A stretch of 64,000 nucleotides of DNA, from positions 28,747 to 92,746 of the forward strand of contig JAVBLM010000042.1 in the NCBI GenBank assembly GCA_031553535.1, in the 5' to 3' direction. Source of the DNA: JAIROC01 sp031553535. GTDB taxonomy: Bacteria; Bacteroidota; Bacteroidia; Bacteroidales; WCHB1-69. Under the pieces are notes generated by a model. That model did no database searches, had not been told where the DNA came from, and saw only the letters and a program-made list of their open reading frames with translations. Positions 8,191 to 18,043 of the stretch are shown here, piece by piece; the first letter of the stretch is position 1, and the number at the start of each line of letters is the position of its first letter. A program made the position numbers and the translations under genes.

Positions 8191-9213
8191 ATGTCAGAAA
8201 AACCAATTATAGTAGGGATTACACAAGGCGATATAAACGGTATTGGTTATGAGGTTATTACTAAGGTGTTGATGGATTCACGTATGATGGAGGTCTGTAC
8301 GCCTTTGGTATACGGATCATCAAAAGTAGCTTCTTATCATCGAAAATTGATTAAAAACAGTGGAGATTTTTCCTTTCATATGGTTCGTCAACCCGATCAG
8401 ATTACCACCAAGGCTCCTAATATGATTAATGTGACGGATGCTGAGGTGAAAATTGATATTGGAGAATCAACAGATACTGCAGGAGAGATGGCTTTTACTT
8501 CTTTAAAGATGGCAACAGATCATATTTTGGAGGGTAAAATAGATGTTTTGGTAACGGCTCCGATCAATAAGAATAATATTCATTCCCAATCATTTTCTTT
8601 TGCGGGGCATACGGAATACTTTGCACAAAGATGTAATACAAAAGATTATCTGATGTTAATGATTGCCGATGGGCTGAAAATAGGAACAGTAACAACACAT
8701 TGTGCATTGTCGGAAGTTCCTAAACTGATAAAAAAGGATTTAATCATAAATAAGCTTAAGATCCTGAATAAAAGTTTACAACAGGATTTTCTATATACGA
8801 AACCGAAGATAGCCGTTTTGTCATTGAATCCTCATGTGGGAGAGAATGGTATGTTTGGGAATGAAGAGCAAAATATAATTATTCCGGCAGTGCGGGAAGC
8901 ATTTGATCAGGGGATGTACGTTTTCGGGCCGTATGCCGCTGACGGATTCTTTGGCTCAGGACAACATACTAATTTTGACGGAGTTTTGGCTATGTATCAT
9001 GATCAGGCAATGATCCCCTTTAAAATACTTGCTTATGGAGAAGGAGTAAACTATACGGCGGGTTTGCCGTTTGTCAGAACGTCTCCTGCCCATGGAACCG
9101 CTTATGAAATAGCCGGAAAAGATATGGCATCCCCGGATTCTTTCCGGAAGGCAATTTATTTGGCTTGCGATATTTTCCGTAATAGAAAAAGAAGTCAATT
9201 GTTGGATGAATAG
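8191..9213 (+). CDS. pdxA: PdxA, 4-hydroxythreonine-4-phosphate dehydrogenase
   Basis: A cytosolic NAD-dependent enzyme that oxidises 4-phosphohydroxy-L-threonine in the DXP-dependent route to pyridoxal 5'-phosphate. At 340 residues it matches the family. The metal-binding histidines are recognisable: FAGHTEYF (His140), MYHDQAMIP (His269) and SPAHGTAYEIAG (His300). The N-terminal GITQGDINGIGYEV is the usual PdxA opening (commonly GDPAGIGPE, here changed). The murF-alr gene starts 15 nt after its stop, so the maker of PLP precursor is coupled to a PLP-dependent racemase. Confidence 0.95.
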   Translation: MSEKPIIVGITQGDINGIGYEVITKVLMDSRMMEVCTPLVYGSSKVASYHRKLIKNSGDFSFHMVRQPDQITTKAPNMINVTDAEVKIDIGESTDTAGEMAFTSLKMATDHILEGKIDVLVTAPINKNNIHSQSFSFAGHTEYFAQRCNTKDYLMLMIADGLKIGTVTTHCALSEVPKLIKKDLIINKLKILNKSLQQDFLYTKPKIAVLSLNPHVGENGMFGNEEQNIIIPAVREAFDQGMYVFGPYAADGFFGSGQHTNFDGVLAMYHDQAMIPFKILAYGEGVNYTAGLPFVRTSPAHGTAYEIAGKDMASPDSFRKAIYLACDIFRNRKRSQLLDE

Positions 9214-9228
9214 GCGATAAAAGTTTGT

Positions 9229-11703
9229 ATGTATAGTGTTTCAGATATAGCAACGATTGTCAATGGTGTATTGTATGCCAAATTGGATAAGGATTATCCT
9301 GTTAAAGATTTGGTATATGATAGCAGAAAGATACAGGGGGTGGAGAATGCTTTGTTTTTTGCATTGGTTACACCTAAAAATGATGGACATAAGTATATAG
9401 AAAGTTTATATGAAAGGAATATAACTAATTTTGTCGTCAATAAAGATTATGCTGATCTGGAGCGATACCCGTATGCTAATTTTATTGTAGTCGAGGATAC
9501 GTTACGAGCCCTCCAGCAATTGGCAAGATATCACAGGAAACAGTTTTCTATACCGGTAATCGGAATAACGGGCAGTAATGGGAAAACGGCTGTCAAAGAA
9601 TGGCTGTATCAATTATTATGTCCGGACAGTAAAATTGTTTATTCTCCCAATAGTTTTAATTCCCAGATTGGAGTGCCGATTTCTGTCTGGAAAATGTCGA
9701 AAGAAGACCAAATGGGTATCTTTGAGGCGGGGATATCCAAACCGGAAGAAATGAATTCCCTTAAAGAGATCATTGAACCTACAATCGGTATCTTTACTAA
9801 TATTGGCTCTGCCCATGACGAATCGTTTATGGATATTCGCCAGAAAGTAGGAGAGAAGTTGAATTTGTTTCGGAACGTGGAAACGTTGGTTTTTTCCAGC
9901 GATCATGGAATTATCATGGAAGGACTGATGCGTACGGAGCTTCCTAAAAAAATCCGGTTGTTTTCATGGAGTACACGTAAAGATGATGCGGACTTGAAAA
10001 TTAAGAGCATAGAAAAACGTTCGAAAGAAGCATATATCAAAGCGGTTTATAAAGAAGAAGATATTTCAATAACAATTCCTTTTGTTGATGATGCCGCTAT
10101 TGAGAATATTATTCATTGCTGGGCGACAATGCTGTTGTTGGATTACTCCAACGAGATTATCGCCGAACGCATAGCAAAGCTTACTCCAATTGCTATGCGC
10201 TTGGAAATGAAGCAAGGTATTAATCGTTGCATGATTATTAATGATACCTATAATTCGGATACCAACTCCTTACAAATAGCTCTTGACCTGATGAACAGCC
10301 AACATCAATACCAGAGGAGAACAGTTATTTTGTCGGATATTCTACAAAGCCGGAGTTCGGAACATATGCTTTATAAGGAGATTGCGACATTATTGGAAAA
10401 CAAGAATATTCACCGGATAATTGGGATAGGAGATGCTATTAGCCGTCAGGGGAATAGTTTTACGATAGAAAAAGAATTCTATAAGACAACAAATGATTTT
10501 TTTGCAGACTTTGATGTAGACAAGCTTGAGAACGAGATAATTTTAATTAAAGGAGCACGGCAATTTAATTTTGAAAGAATATCTAATTATCTGAGTTTAA
10601 AGACACACGAAACTGTCATGGAAGTTAGCCTTCCTAATCTTATTGCAAATTTAAATTATTATCGTACGCTGCTTCATCCCACAACGAAAGTTATGGCTAT
10701 GGTAAAAGCTTTTAGTTATGGGATTGGAGATATTGATATTGCCAATGCATTACAGTATCATGGAGTAAATTATCTATCCGTGGCATATGCCGATGAAGGG
10801 GTTTCGTTGAGAAATAAAAATATAACATTACCTATTATGGTAATGAATCCTGATGAATTAAGCATAGAATTGATTCTTAAATATGATCTACAGCCTGAAA
10901 TTTATAGTTTTCGTATATTGAGTTTACTTTTGCTGGCAATGGAGCAGAACCTGCATATTGAAACTGTAAATATACATTTGAAAATTGATACAGGGATGCA
11001 TCGTTTAGGATTTGAAAAGAAGAATATTCCTGAACTATTGCAAATACTTAAGAATAATCCTAAAATTCAAGTTGAGAGTATTTTCTCCCATTTTGCAGCT
11101 GCTGATGATCCGGGAGAAGATGCCTTTACAAGGTATCAAGCTGATTTATTTTCAGAGTGTTATCAAATGATTACAGATAAGTTGGGTTATAATCCCGTTA
11201 AACATATTTCAAATTCAGCAGGAATGTCTCGTTTTCCGGAATATCAATTCGATATGGTTCGGATGGGAATAGGTTTATATGGAGTGAATCATTTTGTTAA
11301 TCCGAATAAAGTGGCAAATGTTGCTACTTTGAAAACAATTATTTCTCAGATAAAGCATATATCGGCATCGGAAACAGTGGGATATAATAGAAAATGGAGA
11401 ACATCAAGGGATGCGGTTATTGCAACCATTCCCATTGGATATGCAGATGGATTTCCCCGGTCGGGAGGCAACGGAAAGGCAAAAGTGTTGGTAAATGGGA
11501 GGTTGGCTAGTGTTATTGGAAATATATGTATGGATATGTGCATGTTGGATATTACCGATATCCCTGCAAAAGAAGGGGATATGGTTATTGTTTTTGGGAA
11601 AGAGTTGCCCATTTTCCAACTCGCAAAAAGCACCGGAATGATAGAATATGAACTGTTAACAGGAATCTCTCAACGTGTTAAACGAGTCTTTATACAAGAT
11701 TAG
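9229..11703 (+). CDS. Bifunctional MurF ligase-alanine racemase
   Basis: An 824-residue fusion. Residues 1 to about 455 are UDP-MurNAc-tripeptide:D-Ala-D-Ala ligase, with ATP loop GITGSNGKT at 112-120 and the ligase NDTYNSDTNS motif. Residues about 460-824 are a PLP alanine racemase, with PLP-binding lysine Lys493 in MVKAFSYG, GYADGFPR near 738 and the catalytic Tyr of TVGYNRKW near 719. It makes D-Ala and attaches D-Ala-D-Ala to the peptidoglycan precursor. The fusion is characteristic of many Bacteroidota. It follows pdxA by 15 nt. Key residues are seen; the reactions are known for the families. Confidence 0.95.
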   Translation: MYSVSDIATIVNGVLYAKLDKDYPVKDLVYDSRKIQGVENALFFALVTPKNDGHKYIESLYERNITNFVVNKDYADLERYPYANFIVVEDTLRALQQLARYHRKQFSIPVIGITGSNGKTAVKEWLYQLLCPDSKIVYSPNSFNSQIGVPISVWKMSKEDQMGIFEAGISKPEEMNSLKEIIEPTIGIFTNIGSAHDESFMDIRQKVGEKLNLFRNVETLVFSSDHGIIMEGLMRTELPKKIRLFSWSTRKDDADLKIKSIEKRSKEAYIKAVYKEEDISITIPFVDDAAIENIIHCWATMLLLDYSNEIIAERIAKLTPIAMRLEMKQGINRCMIINDTYNSDTNSLQIALDLMNSQHQYQRRTVILSDILQSRSSEHMLYKEIATLLENKNIHRIIGIGDAISRQGNSFTIEKEFYKTTNDFFADFDVDKLENEIILIKGARQFNFERISNYLSLKTHETVMEVSLPNLIANLNYYRTLLHPTTKVMAMVKAFSYGIGDIDIANALQYHGVNYLSVAYADEGVSLRNKNITLPIMVMNPDELSIELILKYDLQPEIYSFRILSLLLLAMEQNLHIETVNIHLKIDTGMHRLGFEKKNIPELLQILKNNPKIQVESIFSHFAAADDPGEDAFTRYQADLFSECYQMITDKLGYNPVKHISNSAGMSRFPEYQFDMVRMGIGLYGVNHFVNPNKVANVATLKTIISQIKHISASETVGYNRKWRTSRDAVIATIPIGYADGFPRSGGNGKAKVLVNGRLASVIGNICMDMCMLDITDIPAKEGDMVIVFGKELPIFQLAKSTGMIEYELLTGISQRVKRVFIQD

Positions 11704-11841
11704 TTGCATCGAAATGAGAAATAGTCCAATTGCTTCATTATTAGTGTACGTATTTTTTGTCGCATTATGAAAGTTGCGATTAAAAACCGGATAGTTTAAC
11801 GAGCAGGTCATTTAGGTTTTATACTAAAGAAGGTAAATAAA

Positions 11842-12105
11842 GAACTTGTCAAAAGTTGATATAAAATGAATAGAGATTATCTCACTATGTTTCGATGCAC
11901 TCACCTGTGTTCGGGTGCTTTGTCGTTACTCCTTGCAGTGACGAAAGTGCGTCATTGCGGACTTGATCCGCAATCCCCTCAAAAGAAAGGGGATACTGAA
12001 ACAAGTTCAGCATGACGTTAACAGGTTTGTTTATTGCGAGGAACGAAGCAATCGAGCTTGTGAGCTCAACAAAGTTAATCTCCTATATCAACTTTTGACA
12101 AGTTC
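11842..12105. mobile_element. 264-bp MITE-like multi-hairpin element with perfect 22-bp inverted ends
   Basis: The left end (11842-11863, beginning GAACTTGTCAAAAGTTGATA) is the exact reverse complement of 12084-12105. The interior holds short palindromes: GCGGACTTGATCCGC, CCCCT...AGGGG and GAAACAAGTTC. These recur in the copy near 62710-62873 and in decayed form at 6180-6275. It occupies most of the 430-bp gap between murF-alr and ptpA. No ORF or transposase. A trinucleotide AAA on both sides could be a target duplication, but this is weak. Confidence 0.75.
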
Positions 12106-12133
12106 AAAGTGTAATAATTAATATTTATATAAG

Positions 12134-14272
12134 ATGAGAAAACAAAGTGTTTTAATTGTATTTTTATTTCTATTATCATGGGGTGTATTTGGACAAAATA
12201 AGATTTTTGATTTGAAAGATGTGTTTACATCTCCCAAAATGTATCCACAGAATTTATCACAGTTACAATGGATACCCAATACGCATGATTATGTGTATAT
12301 CAAGGATAATGATTTAGTAAAAGCAGTTGCTCCTTCTGATAAAATAAGTACTTTCGTGTCTTTGGCAGATATAAATAAAGCATTGGAAGCAAAAGGCGAG
12401 AAAACGGTAAGATCATTTCCAGCAATTGTTCATTGGGTATCTCCTCAATCATTTTATATTCAATATGCTGGAAAAATAATGCTTTACGAGATAGATAAAA
12501 AGTCGCTGAGTATTCTGACTGCAATTCCCGAAGAAGCTGAAAATATTAAATTTGATTATGATCATGCCCAGATGGCATACACAATAGACAATGATTTGTA
12601 TGTAATCCAGTTTGGGAAAGAGCCGAAACGTGTGAATTCTTCACAGCCGGAAGAAGTGAAGTTTGGTCATGTTGTACATCGTAATGAATTTGGAATTGAG
12701 GATGGATCTTATTGGTCTCCGACAGGAAAGAATTTAGCATTTTATCGAATGGATGAAAGCATGGTTGATAATTATCCGTTAGTTAATACAACTACAAGGA
12801 TAGCTGCATTGAAAAACGAAAAATATCCTATGGCTGGACTGACAAGTCATCAGGTAAAAGTAGGAATCTATAATATTGATGCAGGAAAAGTTATTTACAT
12901 TAAAACAGGAGAGCCTTTAGACCAGTATTTAACAAGCGTGACATGGAGCCCTGACGAAAAATATATATTTATTGGTGTACTAAATCGAGATCAGAATCAT
13001 TTGATGATGAATCAATATGATGCATCGACGGGAGATTTTATTAAAACATTATTCGAAGAAAAGCATGGCCGCTATGTGGAACCAAGTAATCCGCTGTATT
13101 TTTTGCCAAATAATAATACACAGTTTTTATGGGTAAGTCAGAAAAGTGGATGGAAACATTTGCATTTATATGATATTAGCGGGAAAGAAATAAAACAACT
13201 CACAAACGGAAACTGGGTGGTAAAATCATTTGAAGGATTTGATGATAAAGGACAAAAGGTGTTTATTACCTCTAATAAGGATGAAATTGTAGGAAGTAAG
13301 TTTTATTCGGTAGATTTGAAATCCGGAAAGATGGAAAATATATCTATACAAGAAGGAACCCATATAGTAAAACCTTCAACGGATGGTAAATATTATTTGG
13401 ATAGATATACGAATTTAAGTTTACCAACAGCGATTGTCCTCAGGGATGCAAAAGGGGAAGAAAAAGCAATTTTATTGAAAGATACTACATCGCTTTCGGA
13501 ATATAGCCTTCCACAAGTTAATATTGGTACCTTAAAGAATAGTAATGGAGATGATTTATATTATCGTTTGATCAAGCCTATTGATTTCGATTCAAATAAA
13601 AGATATCCGGTTTTTGTGTATGTATATGGTGGGCCGCATTCGCAGTTAGTAACTAATGGATGGTTGAGCGGAGGACATTTTTTACACTATATGGCCCAAA
13701 AAGGATATGTGGTATTTACTTTAGATAACCGTGGTACATCCAATCGGGGTTTTGAATTTGAAAGTACGATCCATCGCCGTTTGGGAACAGTGGAAATAGA
13801 AGATCAGATGGTTGGGGTAGATTTTTTAAAATCGTTGAGCTATGTGGATACAAATCGTTTTTCTGTAGACGGATGGAGCTATGGAGGATTTATGACGATA
13901 AGTTTAAAATTACAGCATCCGGAGGTGTTTAAAGTCGCGACCGCCGGAGGTCCCGTTATTGATTGGAAATATTATGAAATCATGTATGGAGAACGTTATA
14001 TGGATACTCCTGATAGCAATCCGGAGGGATATAAAAAAGCTTCTTTGTTAAATCAGGTAGAGAATATAGACGGGCATTTACTGATTATTCATGGTGCAAT
14101 GGATCCAACTGTGGTTTGGCAGCATAGCCTTCAATTTTTAACAGAAGCAATTAAGGCAAATAAGCAATTCGATTACTTTGTATATCCGACGCATGAACAT
14201 AATGTCCGTGGGATTGACCGAATTCATCTATGGAATAAAATAGAAAATTATCATAATACGTTTAATAGATAA
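12134..14272 (+). CDS. ptpA: Prolyl tripeptidyl peptidase (S9B family), PtpA homologue
   Basis: A secreted serine exopeptidase releasing Xaa-Xaa-Pro tripeptides from peptide N termini. The 712-residue protein has a signal peptide ending GVFGQ, an eight-bladed-type propeller and an alpha/beta-hydrolase domain. The triad is Ser582 in GWSYGGF, Asp657 in HGAMDPT and the His of THEHNV (about 689). HRNEFGIEDG supplies the Glu that binds the substrate N terminus. The order and wording of motifs (YRMDESMV, YPMAG, VYVYGGPHSQLVTN, GGPVIDW, YEIMYGERY) closely follow Porphyromonas gingivalis PTP-A as I remember it, which is about 20 residues longer. Dipeptidyl peptidase IV is the main alternative. Confidence 0.85.
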   Translation: MRKQSVLIVFLFLLSWGVFGQNKIFDLKDVFTSPKMYPQNLSQLQWIPNTHDYVYIKDNDLVKAVAPSDKISTFVSLADINKALEAKGEKTVRSFPAIVHWVSPQSFYIQYAGKIMLYEIDKKSLSILTAIPEEAENIKFDYDHAQMAYTIDNDLYVIQFGKEPKRVNSSQPEEVKFGHVVHRNEFGIEDGSYWSPTGKNLAFYRMDESMVDNYPLVNTTTRIAALKNEKYPMAGLTSHQVKVGIYNIDAGKVIYIKTGEPLDQYLTSVTWSPDEKYIFIGVLNRDQNHLMMNQYDASTGDFIKTLFEEKHGRYVEPSNPLYFLPNNNTQFLWVSQKSGWKHLHLYDISGKEIKQLTNGNWVVKSFEGFDDKGQKVFITSNKDEIVGSKFYSVDLKSGKMENISIQEGTHIVKPSTDGKYYLDRYTNLSLPTAIVLRDAKGEEKAILLKDTTSLSEYSLPQVNIGTLKNSNGDDLYYRLIKPIDFDSNKRYPVFVYVYGGPHSQLVTNGWLSGGHFLHYMAQKGYVVFTLDNRGTSNRGFEFESTIHRRLGTVEIEDQMVGVDFLKSLSYVDTNRFSVDGWSYGGFMTISLKLQHPEVFKVATAGGPVIDWKYYEIMYGERYMDTPDSNPEGYKKASLLNQVENIDGHLLIIHGAMDPTVVWQHSLQFLTEAIKANKQFDYFVYPTHEHNVRGIDRIHLWNKIENYHNTFNR

Positions 14273-14314
14273 AGGCTGATATAATTTCCGTTTTCCATGG
14301 TATTTTTATAAAAA

Positions 14315-16690
14315 ATGATGATTCGAAATTTTGTTATAAATAAATCCTTAATGAAACACATTGAAGAATGGTTGATCATTATTGTTATTTTTTTATTTAC
14401 ATTTCCTGCTTATTATGTAGATTATGGTACAGGCTTGGATTCATCTTATGTTTGGGGACTTAATTGGCTTTTCGTAAATGATTACGAAACATTGAAGCAG
14501 CTCATTTATCCATTCGGGCCACTTGCATTTTTAAAGATTCCAACAGTAATAGGACACAATTTACTTATATCTATTATTTTTAATAGTATCTTAACGTTGG
14601 GTTTTATTTGGCTTATGCTTAGATTGTCGCAAATCATGGGACATACTTCCAAATGGGCTGCTGTTTTTATCACTTTGGTTGTTTCATTCTTTGCAAATAT
14701 AGATTTTTTAATTATCGGATCTTGCCTTATTCTCAACTTAATATATTACAAGAGAAGGAATATTTTTCTTTTTATAATAAGTGTTCTCCTGGCATTTATT
14801 GGTTTATTCATAAAAGTATCCATTGGTATTTCGTCTTTTTCTATAATTGGAGTATCTATAATTATTTGTTTTTTACTTTCAAGAGATGTTCTTCAAGGAA
14901 TAAAGCAGCTGGGAATTATTGTATTTCTTGGATTAGTTGCAGGTATAATTGTCTTTGGAAACTTTGGCACCTATTTTCAATTTTTGTCAGGGGTTTTTAG
15001 GTTATCGGGAGGATATGGAGAATCTTTATCGTTATATCCTGATAATGATTGGCTTATTTTGTTTTTGTTTATTCTTTTGATGATTATTTTTCCTTTTATT
15101 AATAAGGAAAAAGATGTTAGGATTACTTATTTACTATTTTTGTTTCCTCTTTTTGCAATGTGGAAGCACAGTTTTATACGGGAAGATATTTGTCATTATT
15201 CCATATTATTAACCTTTTTATTTGTTTTTTGGGGTATTATTTTTCTTGTTTCATCATCAAAAAAGACTTTTACGTTTTTAACTGCTTCTATTACAATTTT
15301 ATTATTGTATGCCAATATGCGTAATATCCCGATATATGAAGGAATAAAAAGAGAAGTTGCAGGAATAAATAATGTTTTGGATGTTTTAGACTATAAAAGT
15401 TTTGAACAAGAGATTAAGTCAATATCTGAGCAAAATGTTTCAAAAAATAGATTAACTCCGGAATGGCAGGCTATAATTGGAAATGCTACGACTGATATTT
15501 ATCCATGGGATTTCTCATATATTGCGGCAAATCAATTTAAATGGAAACCAAGGAAAACCTTAGGGATGCAAATGTTTCCTCAAAATGATAAAAGCGCGGA
15601 AGCTTCGGATTATGCTTTAAATCCATCTTCTCCTGATTTTGTTATTTTTCATATAGAGAATGATCATTCCGGTGGAAAATTTGGATCAATTGATAATAAG
15701 TATATTTTGAATGATGAACCTTTGGTAATGTACAATCTTTTAAATAGCTATACATTATTAGAAAAAACAGATCAACTTCTTCTTTTCAAACGAGATACGA
15801 TCTCTCATTTCGAAAAGATTTATTTGGATGAAATTCAAAATTTTATGTTTGGAGATTGGATTGATATTCCTTACCAAGGAAACGAGATTATTCGTGCAAA
15901 GGTTTTTTCTAAAAATACATTATTAGGGAAAATAAATAAAATATTATATAAGGAACCGGAATACTTTGTTGATTATCAATTTGAAGATGGTGTTGTGAAG
16001 ACATACAGATATATTCACTCAACAGCTGTTGACGGATTGTGGTGTAATCCATTTATTCAATTTCCCAATACGGATTTCATAGAACCCAGAGTTGTAAAAA
16101 TCAGATTACGTAATAGTAACTCTTTTTGTGTTAAGGAATCATTAAAAATACAATTTCAGCATATTCTGCCAAGGTCTGCTTTATGTGACACGATAGACAT
16201 AAATAATCTACTGTTTCATAAGTCAATGCATTCTCAAAAAGAAGCCTTTCTTGATATGTTTCAACAATTTGATGATGAACAACTTAATTATGATAATTGT
16301 AATATAACAAATGAATTTGCTCACTCGGGGACTTCTTCAAATAAAATAGAAAGTGATGGATATTCATATACATATGAAATATATTTAGATTCATTATATA
16401 GATTGTCAGAGTCAGACAGTTTGATAGTTGAAGCAAATGTGTATTCTATAAATCGGTATTCTAATACAGGATTAGTGATTACTGCGGAAGGTACAGAAGA
16501 TGATTTTTGGGAAGTAGTATATCTTCCAAATAATGTATCAAAGGAGTTTTGGAATTATTCTTATTTGAGTAAATTGATTAACAGAAATAATCATGAATCC
16601 GGTGTATTGAAAGTGTATGTTTTTAACTTTGGAGATTCACCGGTATATATTGATGATTTTCGACTTCGTATAAAAAATGGGCATAGATAA
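14315..16690 (+). CDS. Large membrane protein with C-terminal exported domain, unknown function
   Basis: 791 residues. The first 345 or so contain about ten hydrophobic segments. An early loop has GTGLDSSYVWGLNWLF and a later loop HSFIREDICHY, acidic loop motifs that recall GT-C glycosyltransferases, but no family match is certain. The remaining 450 residues are hydrophilic. The last 130 (from about NEFAHSGTSSNK) look like a beta-sandwich, perhaps carbohydrate binding. ATG at 14315 is used; MKHIEEW at 14351 is a plausible alternative start. It lies between ptpA and the promoter of cinA. Function not assigned. Confidence 0.75.
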   Translation: MMIRNFVINKSLMKHIEEWLIIIVIFLFTFPAYYVDYGTGLDSSYVWGLNWLFVNDYETLKQLIYPFGPLAFLKIPTVIGHNLLISIIFNSILTLGFIWLMLRLSQIMGHTSKWAAVFITLVVSFFANIDFLIIGSCLILNLIYYKRRNIFLFIISVLLAFIGLFIKVSIGISSFSIIGVSIIICFLLSRDVLQGIKQLGIIVFLGLVAGIIVFGNFGTYFQFLSGVFRLSGGYGESLSLYPDNDWLILFLFILLMIIFPFINKEKDVRITYLLFLFPLFAMWKHSFIREDICHYSILLTFLFVFWGIIFLVSSSKKTFTFLTASITILLLYANMRNIPIYEGIKREVAGINNVLDVLDYKSFEQEIKSISEQNVSKNRLTPEWQAIIGNATTDIYPWDFSYIAANQFKWKPRKTLGMQMFPQNDKSAEASDYALNPSSPDFVIFHIENDHSGGKFGSIDNKYILNDEPLVMYNLLNSYTLLEKTDQLLLFKRDTISHFEKIYLDEIQNFMFGDWIDIPYQGNEIIRAKVFSKNTLLGKINKILYKEPEYFVDYQFEDGVVKTYRYIHSTAVDGLWCNPFIQFPNTDFIEPRVVKIRLRNSNSFCVKESLKIQFQHILPRSALCDTIDINNLLFHKSMHSQKEAFLDMFQQFDDEQLNYDNCNITNEFAHSGTSSNKIESDGYSYTYEIYLDSLYRLSESDSLIVEANVYSINRYSNTGLVITAEGTEDDFWEVVYLPNNVSKEFWNYSYLSKLINRNNHESGVLKVYVFNFGDSPVYIDDFRLRIKNGHR

Positions 16691-16738
16691 TTTTATATAT
16701 TTTCCTTTAGTTGATATTACCTGTTTATGATAATTTTA

Positions 16739-16746
16739 TACTTTTG
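16739..16746 (+). promoter_or_regulatory. Promoter -7 element for cinA-yigZ
   Basis: TACTTTTG matches TAnnTTTG, about 60 nt before the cinA ATG. Confidence 0.55.
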
Positions 16747-16805
16747 TTTTTGGATTATTTTCTGAACGTAAGGTTAGATATACAGAATAAAAATCAGATG
16801 ATTAT

Positions 16806-18038
16806 ATGCAAGCCGGAATAATTAATATCGGAGATGAAATTTTAATCGGACAAATAAACAATACCAATGCTGGTTTTATCGCTCAGAATTTGAATGCTAT
16901 TGGTATTCAGGTAGGGAAGATATTGGTTGTAGGTGATGAAAAAGAAAGTATCATTTCTGCTTTTGAGAATATGTTAGCATCCTATGATGTTGTAATTGTG
17001 ACAGGAGGATTAGGAACAACAAATGATGATATTACCAAAGAGTGCATTTGTCAATATTTTGATAGGAAATTAATTGAAGATAAGTCTGTTCTAAGCCATT
17101 TACAGCATATTATCCATTCACGTGGCATAAAGGTTCCTGATAGTGTTTTATCACAGGCAATGCTTCCCGAAGGAAGTGAAGTTATTCCTAATAAAGTAGG
17201 AGTAGCTCCCGGCATATGGATAAATGATAACGGGAAAATATTTGTTTCTGTTCCCGGTGTTCCCCAGGAAATGCAAGCAATGTTATTGATTGTTTTGGAA
17301 AGGTTGCAATTATCTTTTCATCATAATCAGGTCATTTTTCATAGACATATACAAACGTTCGGTATTTCCGAAGCTTTGTTGTCGGATACGCTTTCTGAGT
17401 TTGAAGAAAAGTTACCTTCGTTTATAAAGTTAGCATATTTGCCCAAAATAGGATATATAAGTTTGCGATTGACGGGATATGGGACTAATGTTCAAGAATT
17501 GGAAGATGAATTGGATAAACAGGTTCTGTATCTTACTCAGCTGGCGAATGAGTATATTTTTAGCTACGAGGATAAAACTTTACCTGAACTTCTTGCAGAT
17601 AAACTTAAGGAGCGAAAACAGACACTCGGATTGGCGGAAAGTTGCACCGGAGGATATATTGCACATTTGATTACATCCTTACCGGGCAGTTCGGAGTATT
17701 TTAAGGGAGGAATAGTTGCTTATTCGAATGAAGTTAAAATTAATATCCTGCAAGTGGGAGAACCGGTTGTAAATAAGCATGGTGCTGTAAGTGAAGAGGT
17801 TGTGGTGCGGATGGTGAAAAATCTAATGCATATATGTAATGTTGATTATGGTATTGCAGTATCAGGGGTTGCAGGGCCTGGAGGGGGAAGTGTGGAAAAA
17901 CCGGTAGGAACTGTTTGGATTGCTGTTGCTGATAAGAATAAGGTATATGCCAAATGTTTTTCGTTTGGGAATGGAAGAGAGCGTATCATCCGGCAAGCTT
18001 CTATTGCTGCTTTGCATATGTTATATAAATTGTTTTAA
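16806..18038 (+). CDS. cinA: CinA-family protein (nicotinamide-nucleotide amidase/pyrophosphatase)
   Basis: 410 residues in two domains. The N-terminal MoaB/MogA-like domain (1 to about 170) has GDEILIGQINNTNA and VTGGLGTTNDD and, in homologues, hydrolyses ADP-ribose. The C-terminal CinA/PncC domain (about 250-410) has LAESCTGGYIA, GGIVAYSNEVK and GVAGPGGG and deamidates nicotinamide mononucleotide for NAD recycling. Both domains look intact, and length fits full-length CinA (about 410). yigZ starts 5 nt after the stop, so the two are co-transcribed. Cytosolic. Confidence 0.93.
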   Translation: MQAGIINIGDEILIGQINNTNAGFIAQNLNAIGIQVGKILVVGDEKESIISAFENMLASYDVVIVTGGLGTTNDDITKECICQYFDRKLIEDKSVLSHLQHIIHSRGIKVPDSVLSQAMLPEGSEVIPNKVGVAPGIWINDNGKIFVSVPGVPQEMQAMLLIVLERLQLSFHHNQVIFHRHIQTFGISEALLSDTLSEFEEKLPSFIKLAYLPKIGYISLRLTGYGTNVQELEDELDKQVLYLTQLANEYIFSYEDKTLPELLADKLKERKQTLGLAESCTGGYIAHLITSLPGSSEYFKGGIVAYSNEVKINILQVGEPVVNKHGAVSEEVVVRMVKNLMHICNVDYGIAVSGVAGPGGGSVEKPVGTVWIAVADKNKVYAKCFSFGNGRERIIRQASIAALHMLYKLF

Positions 18039-18043
18039 TTTGC

